A program made the position numbers and the translations under genes. Under the pieces are notes generated by a model that saw only the letters and a program-made list of their open reading frames with translations, was not told where the DNA came from and did no database searches. This document shows positions 31,811 through 40,140 of a stretch of 41,960 nt of DNA, piece by piece. Source of the DNA: Streptomyces sp. ATexAB-D23. Its GTDB lineage: Bacteria; Actinomycetota; Actinomycetes; Streptomycetales; Streptomycetaceae. Where the stretch lies: the NCBI RefSeq assembly GCF_000373645.1, contig NZ_KB892030.1, positions 1-41,960 of the forward strand. Direction: 5' to 3'. Each line of letters begins with the position of its first letter. Position 1 is the first letter of the stretch.

Positions 31811-32799
31811 GCGTTGGCCCCCGAGTACTCCTTGCGGCGGGCGATGATGAGCCGCGCGGCGCCGTTGACCAGCAGGGTGAGGACGAAGAGGACCAGGCCG
31901 GAGGCGATCAGGGCGTCCCGCCCGAACGCGTCGGCCTCGCCGAACTTCGCGGCGATGTTCTGGGCGAACGTCCCGCCGCCCGGGTTGAGCACGTGCAGCG
32001 AGATGAGGAAGCTCGGCGACAGGACCGTGGCGACGGCCATCGTCTCGCCGAGTGCGCGGCCCAGGCCCAGCATCGAGGCGGAGATCACGCCGGAGCGGCC
32101 GAACGGCAGCACCGAGAGGCGGATGACCTCCCAGCGCGTCGCGCCGAGGGCGAGCGCGGCCTCCTCGTTCATGCGTGGGACCTGGAGGAAGACCTCGCGG
32201 CTGACGCTGGTCACGATCGGCAGGATCATGACCGCGAGCAGGATGCCGACGGTGAACAGCGAGCGGGCGACGCCGATCTCGGTCTTCTCGAAGACGTACG
32301 TCCAGCCGAAGAACTGGTCGAGCCAGAGGTTCAGCCCCTCCAGGTACGGCACGAGGACGAGGGCGCCCCAGATGCCGTAGACGATGCTGGGCACCGCGGC
32401 GAGCAGGTCGATGACGTACGCGATCACGCCGGCCAGCTTGCGCGGGGCGTAGTGCGAGATGAACAGGGCGATGCCGACGGCGACCGGGACCGCGATGAGC
32501 ATCGCGATGACGGAGCTGACGACGGTCCCGAAGAGCAGGACGGCGATGCCGAAGACGGGCGGGTCACCGGCCGGGTTCCAGTCGAAGGTGGTGAGGAAGT
32601 TGCCCTCGTCCTTGGAGATGGCGACCGCGGCGCGGTAGCTGAGGAACACGGCGATCGACGCCATGATCACCAGGAGCAGGATGCCGGAGCCGCGGGAGAG
32701 GCCGAGGAAGATCCGGTCCCCGGCGCGGCCCGTGGACCGGGGGCGGGACCGCCCGGCCGGCGGGGCCGGTGGGGTTTCTGTCTGTGTGGTGGAAGCCAT
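31807..32799 (-). CDS. pstC: Phosphate ABC transporter permease PstC
   Basis: 330 aa membrane permease. About six helices, with the coupling loop EEAALALGATRWEVIRLSVLPF and the family patterns FISHYAPRKLAGVIAYVIDL and LLAAVPSIVYGIWG. Start ATG 32799 (MASTTQTETPPAPPAG) is chosen because the much longer open frame reaching 34254 only reads through the reverse-frame shadow of pstS. It is separated from pstS by 197 bases holding two strong hairpins. Confidence 0.96.
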   Translation of the reverse strand: MASTTQTETPPAPPAGRSRPRSTGRAGDRIFLGLSRGSGILLLVIMASIAVFLSYRAAVAISKDEGNFLTTFDWNPAGDPPVFGIAVLLFGTVVSSVIAMLIAVPVAVGIALFISHYAPRKLAGVIAYVIDLLAAVPSIVYGIWGALVLVPYLEGLNLWLDQFFGWTYVFEKTEIGVARSLFTVGILLAVMILPIVTSVSREVFLQVPRMNEEAALALGATRWEVIRLSVLPFGRSGVISASMLGLGRALGETMAVATVLSPSFLISLHVLNPGGGTFAQNIAAKFGEADAFGRDALIASGLVLFVLTLLVNGAARLIIARRKEYSGANA

Positions 32800-32870
32800 G
32801 GTCTTTCCGGTCTGTGTGGGGGAGCGGGGGCTCCCCTGGCGGCGGTGCACCGGATGGGTGGGTCTTTCGT

Positions 32871-32904
32871 CCGGACCGGGCCGGAGCCCGCGAGCCCGGT
32901 CCGG
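32871..32904 (-). terminator. Hairpin 2 in the pstS-pstC gap
   Basis: CCGGACCGGGC (32871-32881) and GCCCGGTCCGG (32894-32904) form a perfect 11-bp stem with a 12-base loop. It lies between pstS and pstC on the minus strand and may act as partial terminator or mRNA-stabilising stem, leading to more pstS than pstCAB transcript. Confidence 0.65.
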
Positions 32905-32929
32905 TCCGAACGGAAGTCCCTTGGTGGCG

Positions 32930-32960
32930 GGCCGGTCCGGAGGGGTGTCCCGGACCGGCC
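32930..32960 (-). terminator. Hairpin 1 just after pstS
   Basis: GGCCGGTCCGG (32930-32940) and CCGGACCGGCC (32950-32960) form a perfect 11-bp stem with a 9-base loop, 36 bases past the pstS stop. Its arms share CCGGACCGG with the second hairpin, so the two stems could also pair with each other in alternative forms. Confidence 0.7.
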
Positions 32961-32996
32961 GCCGGTCGCTTCGTACGGGTGGCGCGGGTGTTCTCG

Positions 32997-34133
32997 TTAC
33001 GAGAGGCCGGCGACGGTCTCGCGGACCTTGGCGTTGATCTCCTCGGGGATCGGGGCGTAGCCGGCCTCGGTGAGGAGCTTCTGGCCGTCCGCGGAGGCGG
33101 TGTAGGTCAGGAAGGACTTGACCGTGCCGAGGGTGTCGGCCTTGTTGCCGGTGTCGCAGACGACCTCGTAGGTGACCAGGACCAGCGGGTAGGCGCCCTC
33201 GGCCTTGGTGGTGTAGTCGAGGTCGAGTGCCAGGTCCTTGCCGGTGCCCTTGACCTTGGCGGCGGCGATGGCCTTCGAGGCGTTCTCGGAGGAGGCCTTG
33301 ACCGGGGCGGAGCCGCCGGTCTCGATGTCGACCGTGCTGATCTGCTGCGAGGTGGCGTAGGACAGTTCGAAGTAGCCGATCGAGCCGTCGACCTGCTTGA
33401 CCTGGGTGGCGACACCGGAGGAGCCGGACGCGGCCTGGCCACCGGGGGCCGGCCACTTCTTCTCGGCCTCGTACTTCCAGTCGGACGGGGCCGCGGCGCC
33501 CAGGTACTTGCCGAGGTTCTGCGTGGTGCCGGAGTCCTCGGAGCGGTGGAAGGGCTGGATCGCCTTGTCCGGCAGCTTGGCGTCGGGGTTGAGCTTGGCG
33601 ATCGCCTCGTCGTTCCACTTCTTGATCTTCGTGTCGAAGATCTTGGCGAGGGTGGGGGCGTCCAGCGTCAGGCTGTCGACGCCTTCGAGGTGGAAGCCGA
33701 CCGCGATCGGGCCGCCGACCATCGGCAGGTTGATGCCCTGGCCGGACTTGCAGATCTTCTTGGAGTCGGCGACCTCCTCGGGCTTCAGCGCCGAGTCGGA
33801 GCCGGCGAAGCCGACGGTGCCCTGGTTGAAGGCGACGATGCCCTCGCCGGACGAGGAGGAGTTGTAGTTGATCTCCACGCCGGAGCAGGCCGCCATGTAC
33901 TCCTTGACCCAGAGGTCCATGGCGTTCTTCTGCGCGCTGGAGCCGGAGGCGCGCAGCTGGCCCTTGGCGCCGTCGCACGAGACGTTGGACGCGGCCTTCG
34001 TCCGGGCGCCGCCGGTGGCGGAGGTGTCGCCGCTGTTGTCGTCCGAACCGCACGCCGTGAGGACCAGGGCGCCGGAGACGGCGAGGGCACCGAGCGCGGT
34101 GGCACGAAGCCGGTTCATGCGCTGAAGCTTCAC
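32997..34133 (-). CDS. pstS: Phosphate-binding lipoprotein PstS
   Basis: 378 aa extracellular phosphate receptor. Signal VKLQRMNRLRATALGALAVS with lipobox LTAC (mature end CGSDDNSGD), then the PstS fold: ASGSSAQKNAMDLWVKEYM (phosphate-binding serines), INYNSSSSGEGIVAFNQG, VGFAGSDSALKPEE, and RSEDSGTTQNLGKYLG. Together they make the binding cleft typical of the family. Start GTG 34133 is chosen for the signal peptide and AAGGA about 11 bases upstream; ATG 34118 is possible. First gene of pstSCAB, preceded by a PHO box. Confidence 0.97.
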   Translation of the reverse strand: MKLQRMNRLRATALGALAVSGALVLTACGSDDNSGDTSATGGARTKAASNVSCDGAKGQLRASGSSAQKNAMDLWVKEYMAACSGVEINYNSSSSGEGIVAFNQGTVGFAGSDSALKPEEVADSKKICKSGQGINLPMVGGPIAVGFHLEGVDSLTLDAPTLAKIFDTKIKKWNDEAIAKLNPDAKLPDKAIQPFHRSEDSGTTQNLGKYLGAAAPSDWKYEAEKKWPAPGGQAASGSSGVATQVKQVDGSIGYFELSYATSQQISTVDIETGGSAPVKASSENASKAIAAAKVKGTGKDLALDLDYTTKAEGAYPLVLVTYEVVCDTGNKADTLGTVKSFLTYTASADGQKLLTEAGYAPIPEEINAKVRETVAGLS

Positions 34134-34274
34134 TTTCGGGTGTTCCTTCCAGGAGCCGCCGAGGTGTTCTCTCGTCCGACGACGGCGTGCGATGTGGTGG
34201 ATGGGTGTACTGCGGAAGTCGGGGCCGGTGCGGTGTGTGCCTCGCACCGTGCACTGCCGAAATTAGGCAGAACA

Positions 34275-34314
34275 GGTGAAGCGGTCTGCGGGGGTGGGTG
34301 AACGGAGGGTGAAC
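34275..34314 (-). promoter_or_regulatory. PHO box (PhoP-binding direct repeats) of pstS
   Basis: On the minus strand GTTCACC occurs at 34314-34308 and again at 34303-34297, exactly 11 bases apart, and CTTCACC follows at 34281-34275 (22 bases further), leaving one degenerate unit in between. GTTCACC in 11-base direct repeats is the known PhoP site of Streptomyces. TAATTT at 34265-34260 may be the -10 element. This predicts induction on phosphate limitation. Confidence 0.92.
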
Positions 34315-34338
34315 CGTGGCGGGCGGCCTGGTTCCGGC

Positions 34339-34370
34339 CCCGTCCGGCCCGTACGCAGGGGCCGGACGGG
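34339..34370 (-). terminator. Terminator after the NUDIX gene
   Basis: CCCGTCCGGCCC (34339-34350) pairs perfectly with GGGCCGGACGGG (34359-34370) around an 8-base loop, 15 bases past the NUDIX stop. It insulates the ppk-CHAD-NUDIX operon from the pstS promoter, 25 bases downstream. Confidence 0.82.
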
Positions 34371-34384
34371 ACCGCGCGGCGGCG

Positions 34385-34798
34385 CTACGCGCCCGGCAGC
34401 GCCCTCAGCGCCGCGTCCAGCACCTCGCGGTCGCGGGGCTGCGTCAGGCGGGTGCGGGCGGCGGCGGGCGGGAGCCACAGCACGCCGTCCACCTCGCGGT
34501 TCGGGACGAAGGAGCCCGCCGTGGCCTCGGCGGACCAGTACGTGACCTCCTTCGGGCGGCCGTTGGCGACGTACCGGACCATGGGCAGCACGGCCCCCGG
34601 CACACAGTGGTGGCCCGTCTCCTCCAGGACCTCGCGGACCGCCGCATCCCGCAGGGACTCGCCGCGCTTCAGCTTGCCCTTGGGGAACGACCAGTCGTCG
34701 TAACGCGGCCGGTGCACGAGGCACAGCTCCACGCCCGTAGCGGGTGCGGGCGGGCGGCGCCACAGCACGCAGCCCGCCGCCCGCACCGTGCCGTTCAC
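34385..34798 (-). CDS. NUDIX hydrolase (MutT-like)
   Basis: 137 aa hydrolase of nucleoside diphosphate-linked compounds. The NUDIX box is complete: GKLKRGESLRDAAVREVLEETG matches GX5EX7REUXEEXG. Preceding LVHRPRYDDWSFPKGK is typical of short MutT/Ap4A-type members. It lacks the C-terminal phosphatase domain seen in some actinobacterial MutT proteins. GTG start overlaps the CHAD stop (GTGA). Its place after ppk and the CHAD gene suggests clean-up of nucleotides or diphosphoinositol/polyphosphate, which is inference. Confidence 0.93.
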   Translation of the reverse strand: MNGTVRAAGCVLWRRPPAPATGVELCLVHRPRYDDWSFPKGKLKRGESLRDAAVREVLEETGHHCVPGAVLPMVRYVANGRPKEVTYWSAEATAGSFVPNREVDGVLWLPPAAARTRLTQPRDREVLDAALRALPGA

Positions 34799-35811
34799 GA
34801 CCGGGCCGCGCCCGTCGCCGCGTACGGCCAGCTCGCGCGGAACACCGTGCGCGCCGCCTCCACCTCGTGGCGCTGGTCGGCGTGCAGGACACCGAGGGCG
34901 TACGCGGTCGCGGGTGCGATCCTCGGCGTACGGGCTGCCGTGGCGGCCGCTCCGGCCGCCTCCACCGCGTCCCGGTGCAGATCGAGCGCGTGCCCGGCGG
35001 CGGCCAGGACCGGATCGGGGGCGCCGCTCACCACCTCGTGGGCGTACCGGTGCAGCCGCAGCAGCAGCCGGGTCTGGTGCCAGGGCGCGTCGTGCGCCTC
35101 GTTGTACGGCTTCGCCGGCTCGTCCGGGGGCAGCGCCGCCACCGCGCCGAGCAGCCGCTGCTCCGCCAGGTCCGCGGGGCCGCTCAGCAGCTCGCCGGCG
35201 GGGCCGGCCGCGGCCGCGGAGAACGGGACGTCGGAGGCGAGCAGGGCGACCGCGTCGGCCACCGCGTGGAAGCGGGAGGAGCCGAGGGCCTGGAGGGCGG
35301 CGGAGTGGGCGCGGGTCCGGGCGAGGGTCAGCTGCCGTTCCAGGAGTGCGCCGGCGCGCGCCGCTCCGACGCCGAGGACGGGGCGCCCCTTGTCGGCGGG
35401 CTCCCCCGAGGTGCGGGCGGCGGGGAGGGCCGGGGCGCCGGACAGCCCGTGCAGCGCTTCGAGGAGCCGGGTCAGCCGGTCCGCGTAGGCGTGCTCGCGG
35501 GCCAGCGTGCCGGACAGCCAGGCCAGTTCGGTACGGAGCTGCTCGGCCCAGAGGGGGTCGAGCGCCGCGCGGAAGGTGCGCAGGGCGGAGCCGATCCGGC
35601 GGGAGGAGTGGCGCAGCGCCGCCGCGGCTTGCTCGGCGGAGCGCGAACCGGTGTCCGCGGGGGCGGTGTTCTCGCGGTGCAGGCGCAGGCTGCGCAGGAA
35701 GTCCGCGGCCTGGGTGCGCAGATACGGGCCGAGCACCGCGCCGGCGCTCACGCCGGTGGCACCGGTCGCGCCGGTCGGGCCGGCCTGGGTCTGGTGGTCA
35801 GGGCGTCGCAC
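34795..35811 (-). CDS. CHAD domain protein
   Basis: 338 aa helical protein of the conserved histidine alpha-helical (CHAD) family, which binds polyphosphate through basic residues lining a groove. Evidence is the N-terminal VLGPYLRTQAADFLRSLR, the hallmark RHSSRRIGSALRTFRAALDPLWAEQLRTELAWL and the later WHQTRLLLRLHRYAHEV. Context next to ppk supports a polyphosphate role. GTG 35811 is chosen: GGAGG lies 7 bases upstream and the overlap with ppk is 14 bases; TTG 35832 is an alternative seven residues longer. Confidence 0.92.
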   Translation of the reverse strand: MRRPDHQTQAGPTGATGATGVSAGAVLGPYLRTQAADFLRSLRLHRENTAPADTGSRSAEQAAAALRHSSRRIGSALRTFRAALDPLWAEQLRTELAWLSGTLAREHAYADRLTRLLEALHGLSGAPALPAARTSGEPADKGRPVLGVGAARAGALLERQLTLARTRAHSAALQALGSSRFHAVADAVALLASDVPFSAAAAGPAGELLSGPADLAEQRLLGAVAALPPDEPAKPYNEAHDAPWHQTRLLLRLHRYAHEVVSGAPDPVLAAAGHALDLHRDAVEAAGAAATAARTPRIAPATAYALGVLHADQRHEVEAARTVFRASWPYAATGAARS

Positions 35812-38050
35812 GCCGGCGCCTCCGGGCGTCAATGAGCATTTCCTGTACGTGCCGCAGGGGCCGGCCGTCCGCGTCCACGGAGTGCCGGGTCCAGTTCCCG
35901 TCGGGGCCCAGGTGCCAGGACGAGGTGGTGTCGGCCATGCCGGTCTCCAGGAGGCGGCTGAGCGCGGCCCGGTGGGCGGGGTCGGTGACCCGGACCAGGG
36001 CCTCGATGCGGCGGTCGAGGTTGCGGTGCATCATGTCGGCGCTGCCGAACCAGACTTCGGGCTCGCCGCCGTTGCCGAACGAGAAGACCCGGGAGTGTTC
36101 GAGGAAGCGGCCGAGGACCGAGCGGACCCGGATGTTCTCGGACAGGCCGGCGACGCCGGGGCGGATGGCGCAGATGCCGCGCACCCAGATGTCGACCGGG
36201 ACACCGGCCTGCGCGGCCCGGTAGCAGGCGTCTATGACCGCCTCGTCGACCATTGAGTTGACCTTGATCCGTACGTAGGCGGGCAGTCCGGCCCGATGGT
36301 GCGTCACCTCCTTGGCGATCCGGGCGATCAGGCCGTCGCGCAGCGACTTGGGGGCGACGAGGAGGCGGCGGTAGGTCTCGCGGCGTGAGTAGCCGGAGAG
36401 CCGGTTGAAGAGGTCGGAGAGGTCCGCGCCGACCTGCGGGTCGGCGGTGAGCAGGCCGAGGTCCTCGTACAGCCGGGCCGTCTTGGGGTGGTAGTTGCCG
36501 GTGCCGACGTGCGAGTAGCGGCGCAGGGTGTCGCCCTCCTGCCGGACGACGAGGGACAGCTTGCAGTGGGTCTTGAGGCCGACGAGCCCGTAGACGACAT
36601 GGCAGCCCGCCTCCTCCAGCTTGCGCGCCCACTTGATGTTGGCCTGCTCGTCGAAGCGGGCCTTGATCTCGACGAGGACGAGGACCTGCTTGCCGGACTC
36701 GGCGGCGTCGATGAGGGCGTCCACTATCGGGGAGTCGCCCGAGGTCCGGTACAGGGTCTGCTTGATCGCGAGGACGTCCGGGTCGCCCGCCGCCTGTTCC
36801 AGGAAGGCCTGGACGGAGGTGGAGAAGGAGTCGTACGGGTGGTGCAGCAGGACGTCGCGCTCGCGCAGGGCGGCGAAGATGTCGGGCGCGGACGCGGACT
36901 CCACCTCGGCGAGGTCGCGGTGGGTGCCGGCGATGAACTTGGGGAACTTCAGCTCGGGCCGGTCCAGCGACGCTATGCCGAACAGTCCGGTCAGGTCGAG
37001 GGGTCCGGGCAGCGGGTAGACCTCGGCGTCGGACACCTTCAGCTCGCGGACCAGCAGGTCCAGCACGTACGGGTCGATGGACTCCTCGACCTCCAGGCGG
37101 ACCGGCGGGCCGAAGCGGCGCCGCATCAGCTCCTTCTCCAGGGCCTTGAGGAGGTTCTCCGCGTCGTCCTCCTCGACCTCCAGGTCCTCGTTCCTGGTGA
37201 CCCGGAACATGTGGTGCGCCAGCACCTCCATGCCCGGGAACAGCTCCTCCAGATGGGCCGCGATGACGTCCTCTATGGGCACGTAGCGCTGCGGCGACGC
37301 CTCCAGGAAGCGGGTCAGCAGCGGCGGCACCTTGACCCGGGCGAAGTGGCGGTGGCCGCTGACCGGGTTGCGTACGACGACGGCGAGGTTGAGCGAGAGG
37401 CCGGAGATGTACGGGAAGGGGTGTGCCGGGTCCACGGCGAGGGGGGTGAGGACGGGGAAGACGCGCTGGCGGAAGAAGGTGAACAGGCGGGCCTGCTCCT
37501 TCTCGGTCAGCTCCGGCCAGCGGATCAGCTGGATGCCCTCGTCGGTCAGGGCGGGGGCGACGTCCTGCTGGTAGCAGGCGGCGTGCCGGGCCATGAGTTC
37601 GCGCGAGCGGGTCCAGATCAGGTCCAGGACCTCGCGGGGCTGGAGGCCGGACGCGGAGCGCGTGGCGACCCCGGTCGCGATGCGGCGCTTGAGGCCGGCC
37701 ACCCGGACCATGAAGAACTCGTCCAGGTTCGACGCGAAGATGGCGAGGAAATTAGCCCGTTCGAGTAGCGGTGTGGCGGGGTCCTCGGCGAGTTCCAGAA
37801 CACGTTCGTTGAATGCGAGCCAACTGCGTTCGCGGTCCAGGAACCGCCCCTGGGGCAGCTCGTCCCCGTCCGCGTCGGGCTCGTACGCGTCGGCGTCCGC
37901 GTCGATGTCGGGATCGAGATCCGCAGCGGTGGACAGGCTCTCCCGGGACGACGAGGAGGCGACGGCATGCGGCCGGTGCGCGGCGAGCGAGCCGACGGAG
38001 GGTTGGGCGGCGGGCTGGACCGGAACCTCGGAGCTGGGCTGCTGGCTCAT
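35798..38050 (-). CDS. ppk: Polyphosphate kinase
   Basis: 750 aa PPK1 enzyme making polyphosphate from ATP reversibly. An acidic, disordered N-terminus of about 70 residues (DLDPDIDADADAYEPDADGDE) precedes the N domain (RFLDRERSWLAFNERVLELA, FFMVRVAGLKRRI), the H domain (TRFLEASPQRYVPIEDVIA) and two phospholipase D-like C domains. The autophosphorylated His is in GTGNYHPKTARLYED, about residue 521; AGLPAYVRIKVNSMVDEAVID and NIRVRSVLGRFLEHSRVF follow. ATG 38050 is chosen; ATG 38179 would add 43 residues. I see no PHO box upstream. Confidence 0.96.
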   Translation of the reverse strand: MSQQPSSEVPVQPAAQPSVGSLAAHRPHAVASSSSRESLSTAADLDPDIDADADAYEPDADGDELPQGRFLDRERSWLAFNERVLELAEDPATPLLERANFLAIFASNLDEFFMVRVAGLKRRIATGVATRSASGLQPREVLDLIWTRSRELMARHAACYQQDVAPALTDEGIQLIRWPELTEKEQARLFTFFRQRVFPVLTPLAVDPAHPFPYISGLSLNLAVVVRNPVSGHRHFARVKVPPLLTRFLEASPQRYVPIEDVIAAHLEELFPGMEVLAHHMFRVTRNEDLEVEEDDAENLLKALEKELMRRRFGPPVRLEVEESIDPYVLDLLVRELKVSDAEVYPLPGPLDLTGLFGIASLDRPELKFPKFIAGTHRDLAEVESASAPDIFAALRERDVLLHHPYDSFSTSVQAFLEQAAGDPDVLAIKQTLYRTSGDSPIVDALIDAAESGKQVLVLVEIKARFDEQANIKWARKLEEAGCHVVYGLVGLKTHCKLSLVVRQEGDTLRRYSHVGTGNYHPKTARLYEDLGLLTADPQVGADLSDLFNRLSGYSRRETYRRLLVAPKSLRDGLIARIAKEVTHHRAGLPAYVRIKVNSMVDEAVIDACYRAAQAGVPVDIWVRGICAIRPGVAGLSENIRVRSVLGRFLEHSRVFSFGNGGEPEVWFGSADMMHRNLDRRIEALVRVTDPAHRAALSRLLETGMADTTSSWHLGPDGNWTRHSVDADGRPLRHVQEMLIDARRRRRATP

Positions 38051-38262
38051 GAGCCCATTGTTCCGCGCGGAGCGCTCCGGGGGCGCGTCGGAGGAGGACG
38101 AGATCGCGGAGGAGGCGCGGGCGGGGCGCGTTCCGCCGGGATTCCGCCCGCTGCGGGGGGTCGGCAGGGCTGGCTGCATCCTGAGAGGGTCGCAAGGGCG
38201 TCTGAATGCCCGGTAACGACGACATGACATGCAGGAAGCGGTGGGTGGCCGTGTGTGGCGGT

Positions 38263-38289
38263 CCGCCCGGGGCGGGAGGCCCCGGGCGG
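38263..38289 (-). terminator. Terminator of the GntR-ABC operon
   Basis: CCGCCCGGGGC (38263-38273) pairs with GCCCCGGGCGG (38279-38289) around a 5-base loop, 14 bases past the permease stop on the minus strand and upstream of the ppk start. Confidence 0.82.
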
Positions 38290-38302
38290 GTCCGGGCGCG
38301 CC

Positions 38303-39250
38303 TCAGGCGTGGTGGCGGCGCAGGATGCGGAAGGCGAGCGCGACGGCTCCGGCCGCGAGGGCGAGCAGGATGCCGGTCTCCACGAGCTGGAGGGGCCAGA
38401 AATGGGAGGGGGGATGGTGGTCGACGAAGTTGGTGACCCCGCCCTGGTCCCTCAGGCAGTCCGGGCCGGGGTTGCCCCGGGTGAAGCAGTCCTTCCAGTG
38501 GAGCTCCTTGCCGGACGGGGTGAGCATGCCCGATTCGATGGGCCAGGAACTGTCGCTCCAGGCGTTTTCACCGAGGTCGCGGACCGTGGGCCAGAGTTCG
38601 TAGCGGCGCTTGCCGAAGCCGTACATGACCACGGTCAGGACTACCGCGGTGAGGCCCATGGCCGGCAGGGTGCGGCGTACGAGCACGGCGCACAGGGCGC
38701 CCACGGCCACGGCGAACAGGGCGTAGGCGACGACGACCGGGCCGAGGGCGGGGAAGACCCCGCTCTGGGACCAGTGCAGCTCGTAGGGCGAGTCGCCCTG
38801 GACACCCGTCCGGCCCCACCGGTAGACGAGCAGCAGCACGGTCATGGCAGCGGTCGCCAGGACAGCGGGCAGGGCGAGCCGGGCCGCCAGCCACCGGGCG
38901 GGCGGGACCGACTGGGCCCAGGCGAAGCGGAACGTTCCGTTCTCCAGCTCGCGGGCGATCAGCGGGCCCGCGACGAAGACCCCGATCAGTACGGAGAGCA
39001 CCAGGAGGGCGGTGCCACCGCCCGCCAGGTAGGTCTGGGACGCGCTGCGGGCGTAGGTGGGCAGGTAGGTGCTGTCACCGCAGCGCGTGGTGTCGCCGTC
39101 GGCGCAGTTCTCGGGCGTGGTGGCGACCCAGGTCCGGAGCCCGATCACGAAGGCGATGCCCAGGACCACCAGCGCGCAGGCCGCCCACAGGGCGCCGCGC
39201 TGCTGCCGTGCCACGACGCGTGCCGGGCCGCGCAGTTGGAGCGTGCTCAC
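38303..39250 (-). CDS. ABC transporter permease
   Basis: 315 aa membrane protein with about six helices: WAACALVVLGIAFVIGL, TALLVLSVLIGVFVAGPLIA, LALPAVLATAAMTVLLLVY, VVAYALFAVAVGALCAVLV, TAVVLTVVMYGFG and a final LVETGILLALAAGAVALAF. Between helices 1 and 2 and before the last helix are extracellular loops with Cys pairs (NCADGDTTRCG; DCFTRGNPGPDC) that may form disulfides. GTG 39250 overlaps the ATPase stop in GTGA; the longer frame to 39847 is a shadow of the ATPase. Part of a GntR-controlled exporter of unknown cargo. Confidence 0.9.
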   Translation of the reverse strand: MSTLQLRGPARVVARQQRGALWAACALVVLGIAFVIGLRTWVATTPENCADGDTTRCGDSTYLPTYARSASQTYLAGGGTALLVLSVLIGVFVAGPLIARELENGTFRFAWAQSVPPARWLAARLALPAVLATAAMTVLLLVYRWGRTGVQGDSPYELHWSQSGVFPALGPVVVAYALFAVAVGALCAVLVRRTLPAMGLTAVVLTVVMYGFGKRRYELWPTVRDLGENAWSDSSWPIESGMLTPSGKELHWKDCFTRGNPGPDCLRDQGGVTNFVDHHPPSHFWPLQLVETGILLALAAGAVALAFRILRRHHA

Positions 39251-40140
39251 GCGGCCACCGCCTGACGGGCCGTCGCGCTCGGGGTGAGCAGTGCGGGGGC
39301 TTCGGGGGAGCGCAGGTGGGCCAGGAGCAGTTCCTCCAGGGACGGTTCGGCCGTCTGCCAGACGGCGGTGTCCACGGGGCCCTCCCTCCGGACCAGCGCG
39401 GTCAGCGCGCGGCCCGTGGTGCGGGACTCGACCACCGTGTGCGGCGCGAGGTCCTGTACGGGGCCGGTGAGCAGGGCGTGTGCGTTGATCAGGTCGTCCG
39501 TCTCGCCGCCGAGGCGGATGCGGCCGCCGTCGACCAGGAGCAGGTAGTCGCAGGCGCCCTCCAGTTCGCTGAGGATGTGCGACGACATCACGATGGTGGT
39601 GCCGTACTCGGCGGCCTCCGCCATCAGGGCCCCCATCAGCTGGTGCCGGGCGAGGGGGTCGAGGTCGGCCATCGGCTCGTCCAGCAGCAGGATCTCGGGC
39701 CGTTTGCCCAGCACCAGGGCCAGGGCGAGCCGGGTGCGCTGCCCGCCGGACAGGGTGCGGACCTTCGCGTCGGCCGGGAGCGGTTCGGCGATGCGCTGTG
39801 CGGTGGCCTGGTCCCAGGTCGCGGGGTTCAGCTCGGCGCCCGCCCACAGCGTCTCGGCGACCGTCAACTGCGGGTACAGCGGCTTGTCCTGGGCCACGTA
39901 GCCCATCCGTCCCCGGGCCTCGCCGGGCGCCGAGCCCAGCACCCGTACCGTTCCCTCGGCCGGCCGCAGGAAGCCCGCCGCGAGGGCGAGCAGGGTCGAC
40001 TTTCCGGCACCGTTGGGCCCGACGAGCGCGCAGACGGAACCGGCCGGGAGCCGGAACGCGCAGTTCCGCAGCGCCCAGCCGCCTCCCCTGCCGCGATACC
40101 TCATGCCGAGGCCGTCGGCCTCCAGCGCTGTACCTGTCAT
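39247..40140 (-). CDS. ABC transporter ATP-binding protein
   Basis: 297 aa ATPase. Walker A GPNGAGKST (about 42-50), VGYVAQDKPLYPQLTV Q-loop, signature LSGGQRTRLALAL, Walker B ILLLDEPMADLDP and switch His in MSSHILSELEG. The C-terminal 85 residues (after ETDDLINAH) form the accessory domain seen in YtrB-like exporters. Start ATG overlaps the GntR stop (ATGA). With the permease and the YtrA-type repressor this resembles the bacterial Ytr cell-wall antibiotic-sensing transporters. Confidence 0.93.
   Translation of the reverse strand: MTGTALEADGLGMRYRGRGGGWALRNCAFRLPAGSVCALVGPNGAGKSTLLALAAGFLRPAEGTVRVLGSAPGEARGRMGYVAQDKPLYPQLTVAETLWAGAELNPATWDQATAQRIAEPLPADAKVRTLSGGQRTRLALALVLGKRPEILLLDEPMADLDPLARHQLMGALMAEAAEYGTTIVMSSHILSELEGACDYLLLVDGGRIRLGGETDDLINAHALLTGPVQDLAPHTVVESRTTGRALTALVRREGPVDTAVWQTAEPSLEELLLAHLRSPEAPALLTPSATARQAVAA

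Noticed and set aside
31807..34254. 815-aa open frame covering pstC and the reverse frame of pstS
   Set aside because: Only the last 330 residues are PstC. The rest is an Arg/Gly/Pro-rich shadow of pstS in another frame, and pstS is clearly real.
38303..39847. 514-aa open frame extending the permease into the ATPase gene
   Set aside because: The extension overlaps an intact ATPase gene in another frame and has shadow composition; GTG 39250 overlaps the ATPase stop as expected.
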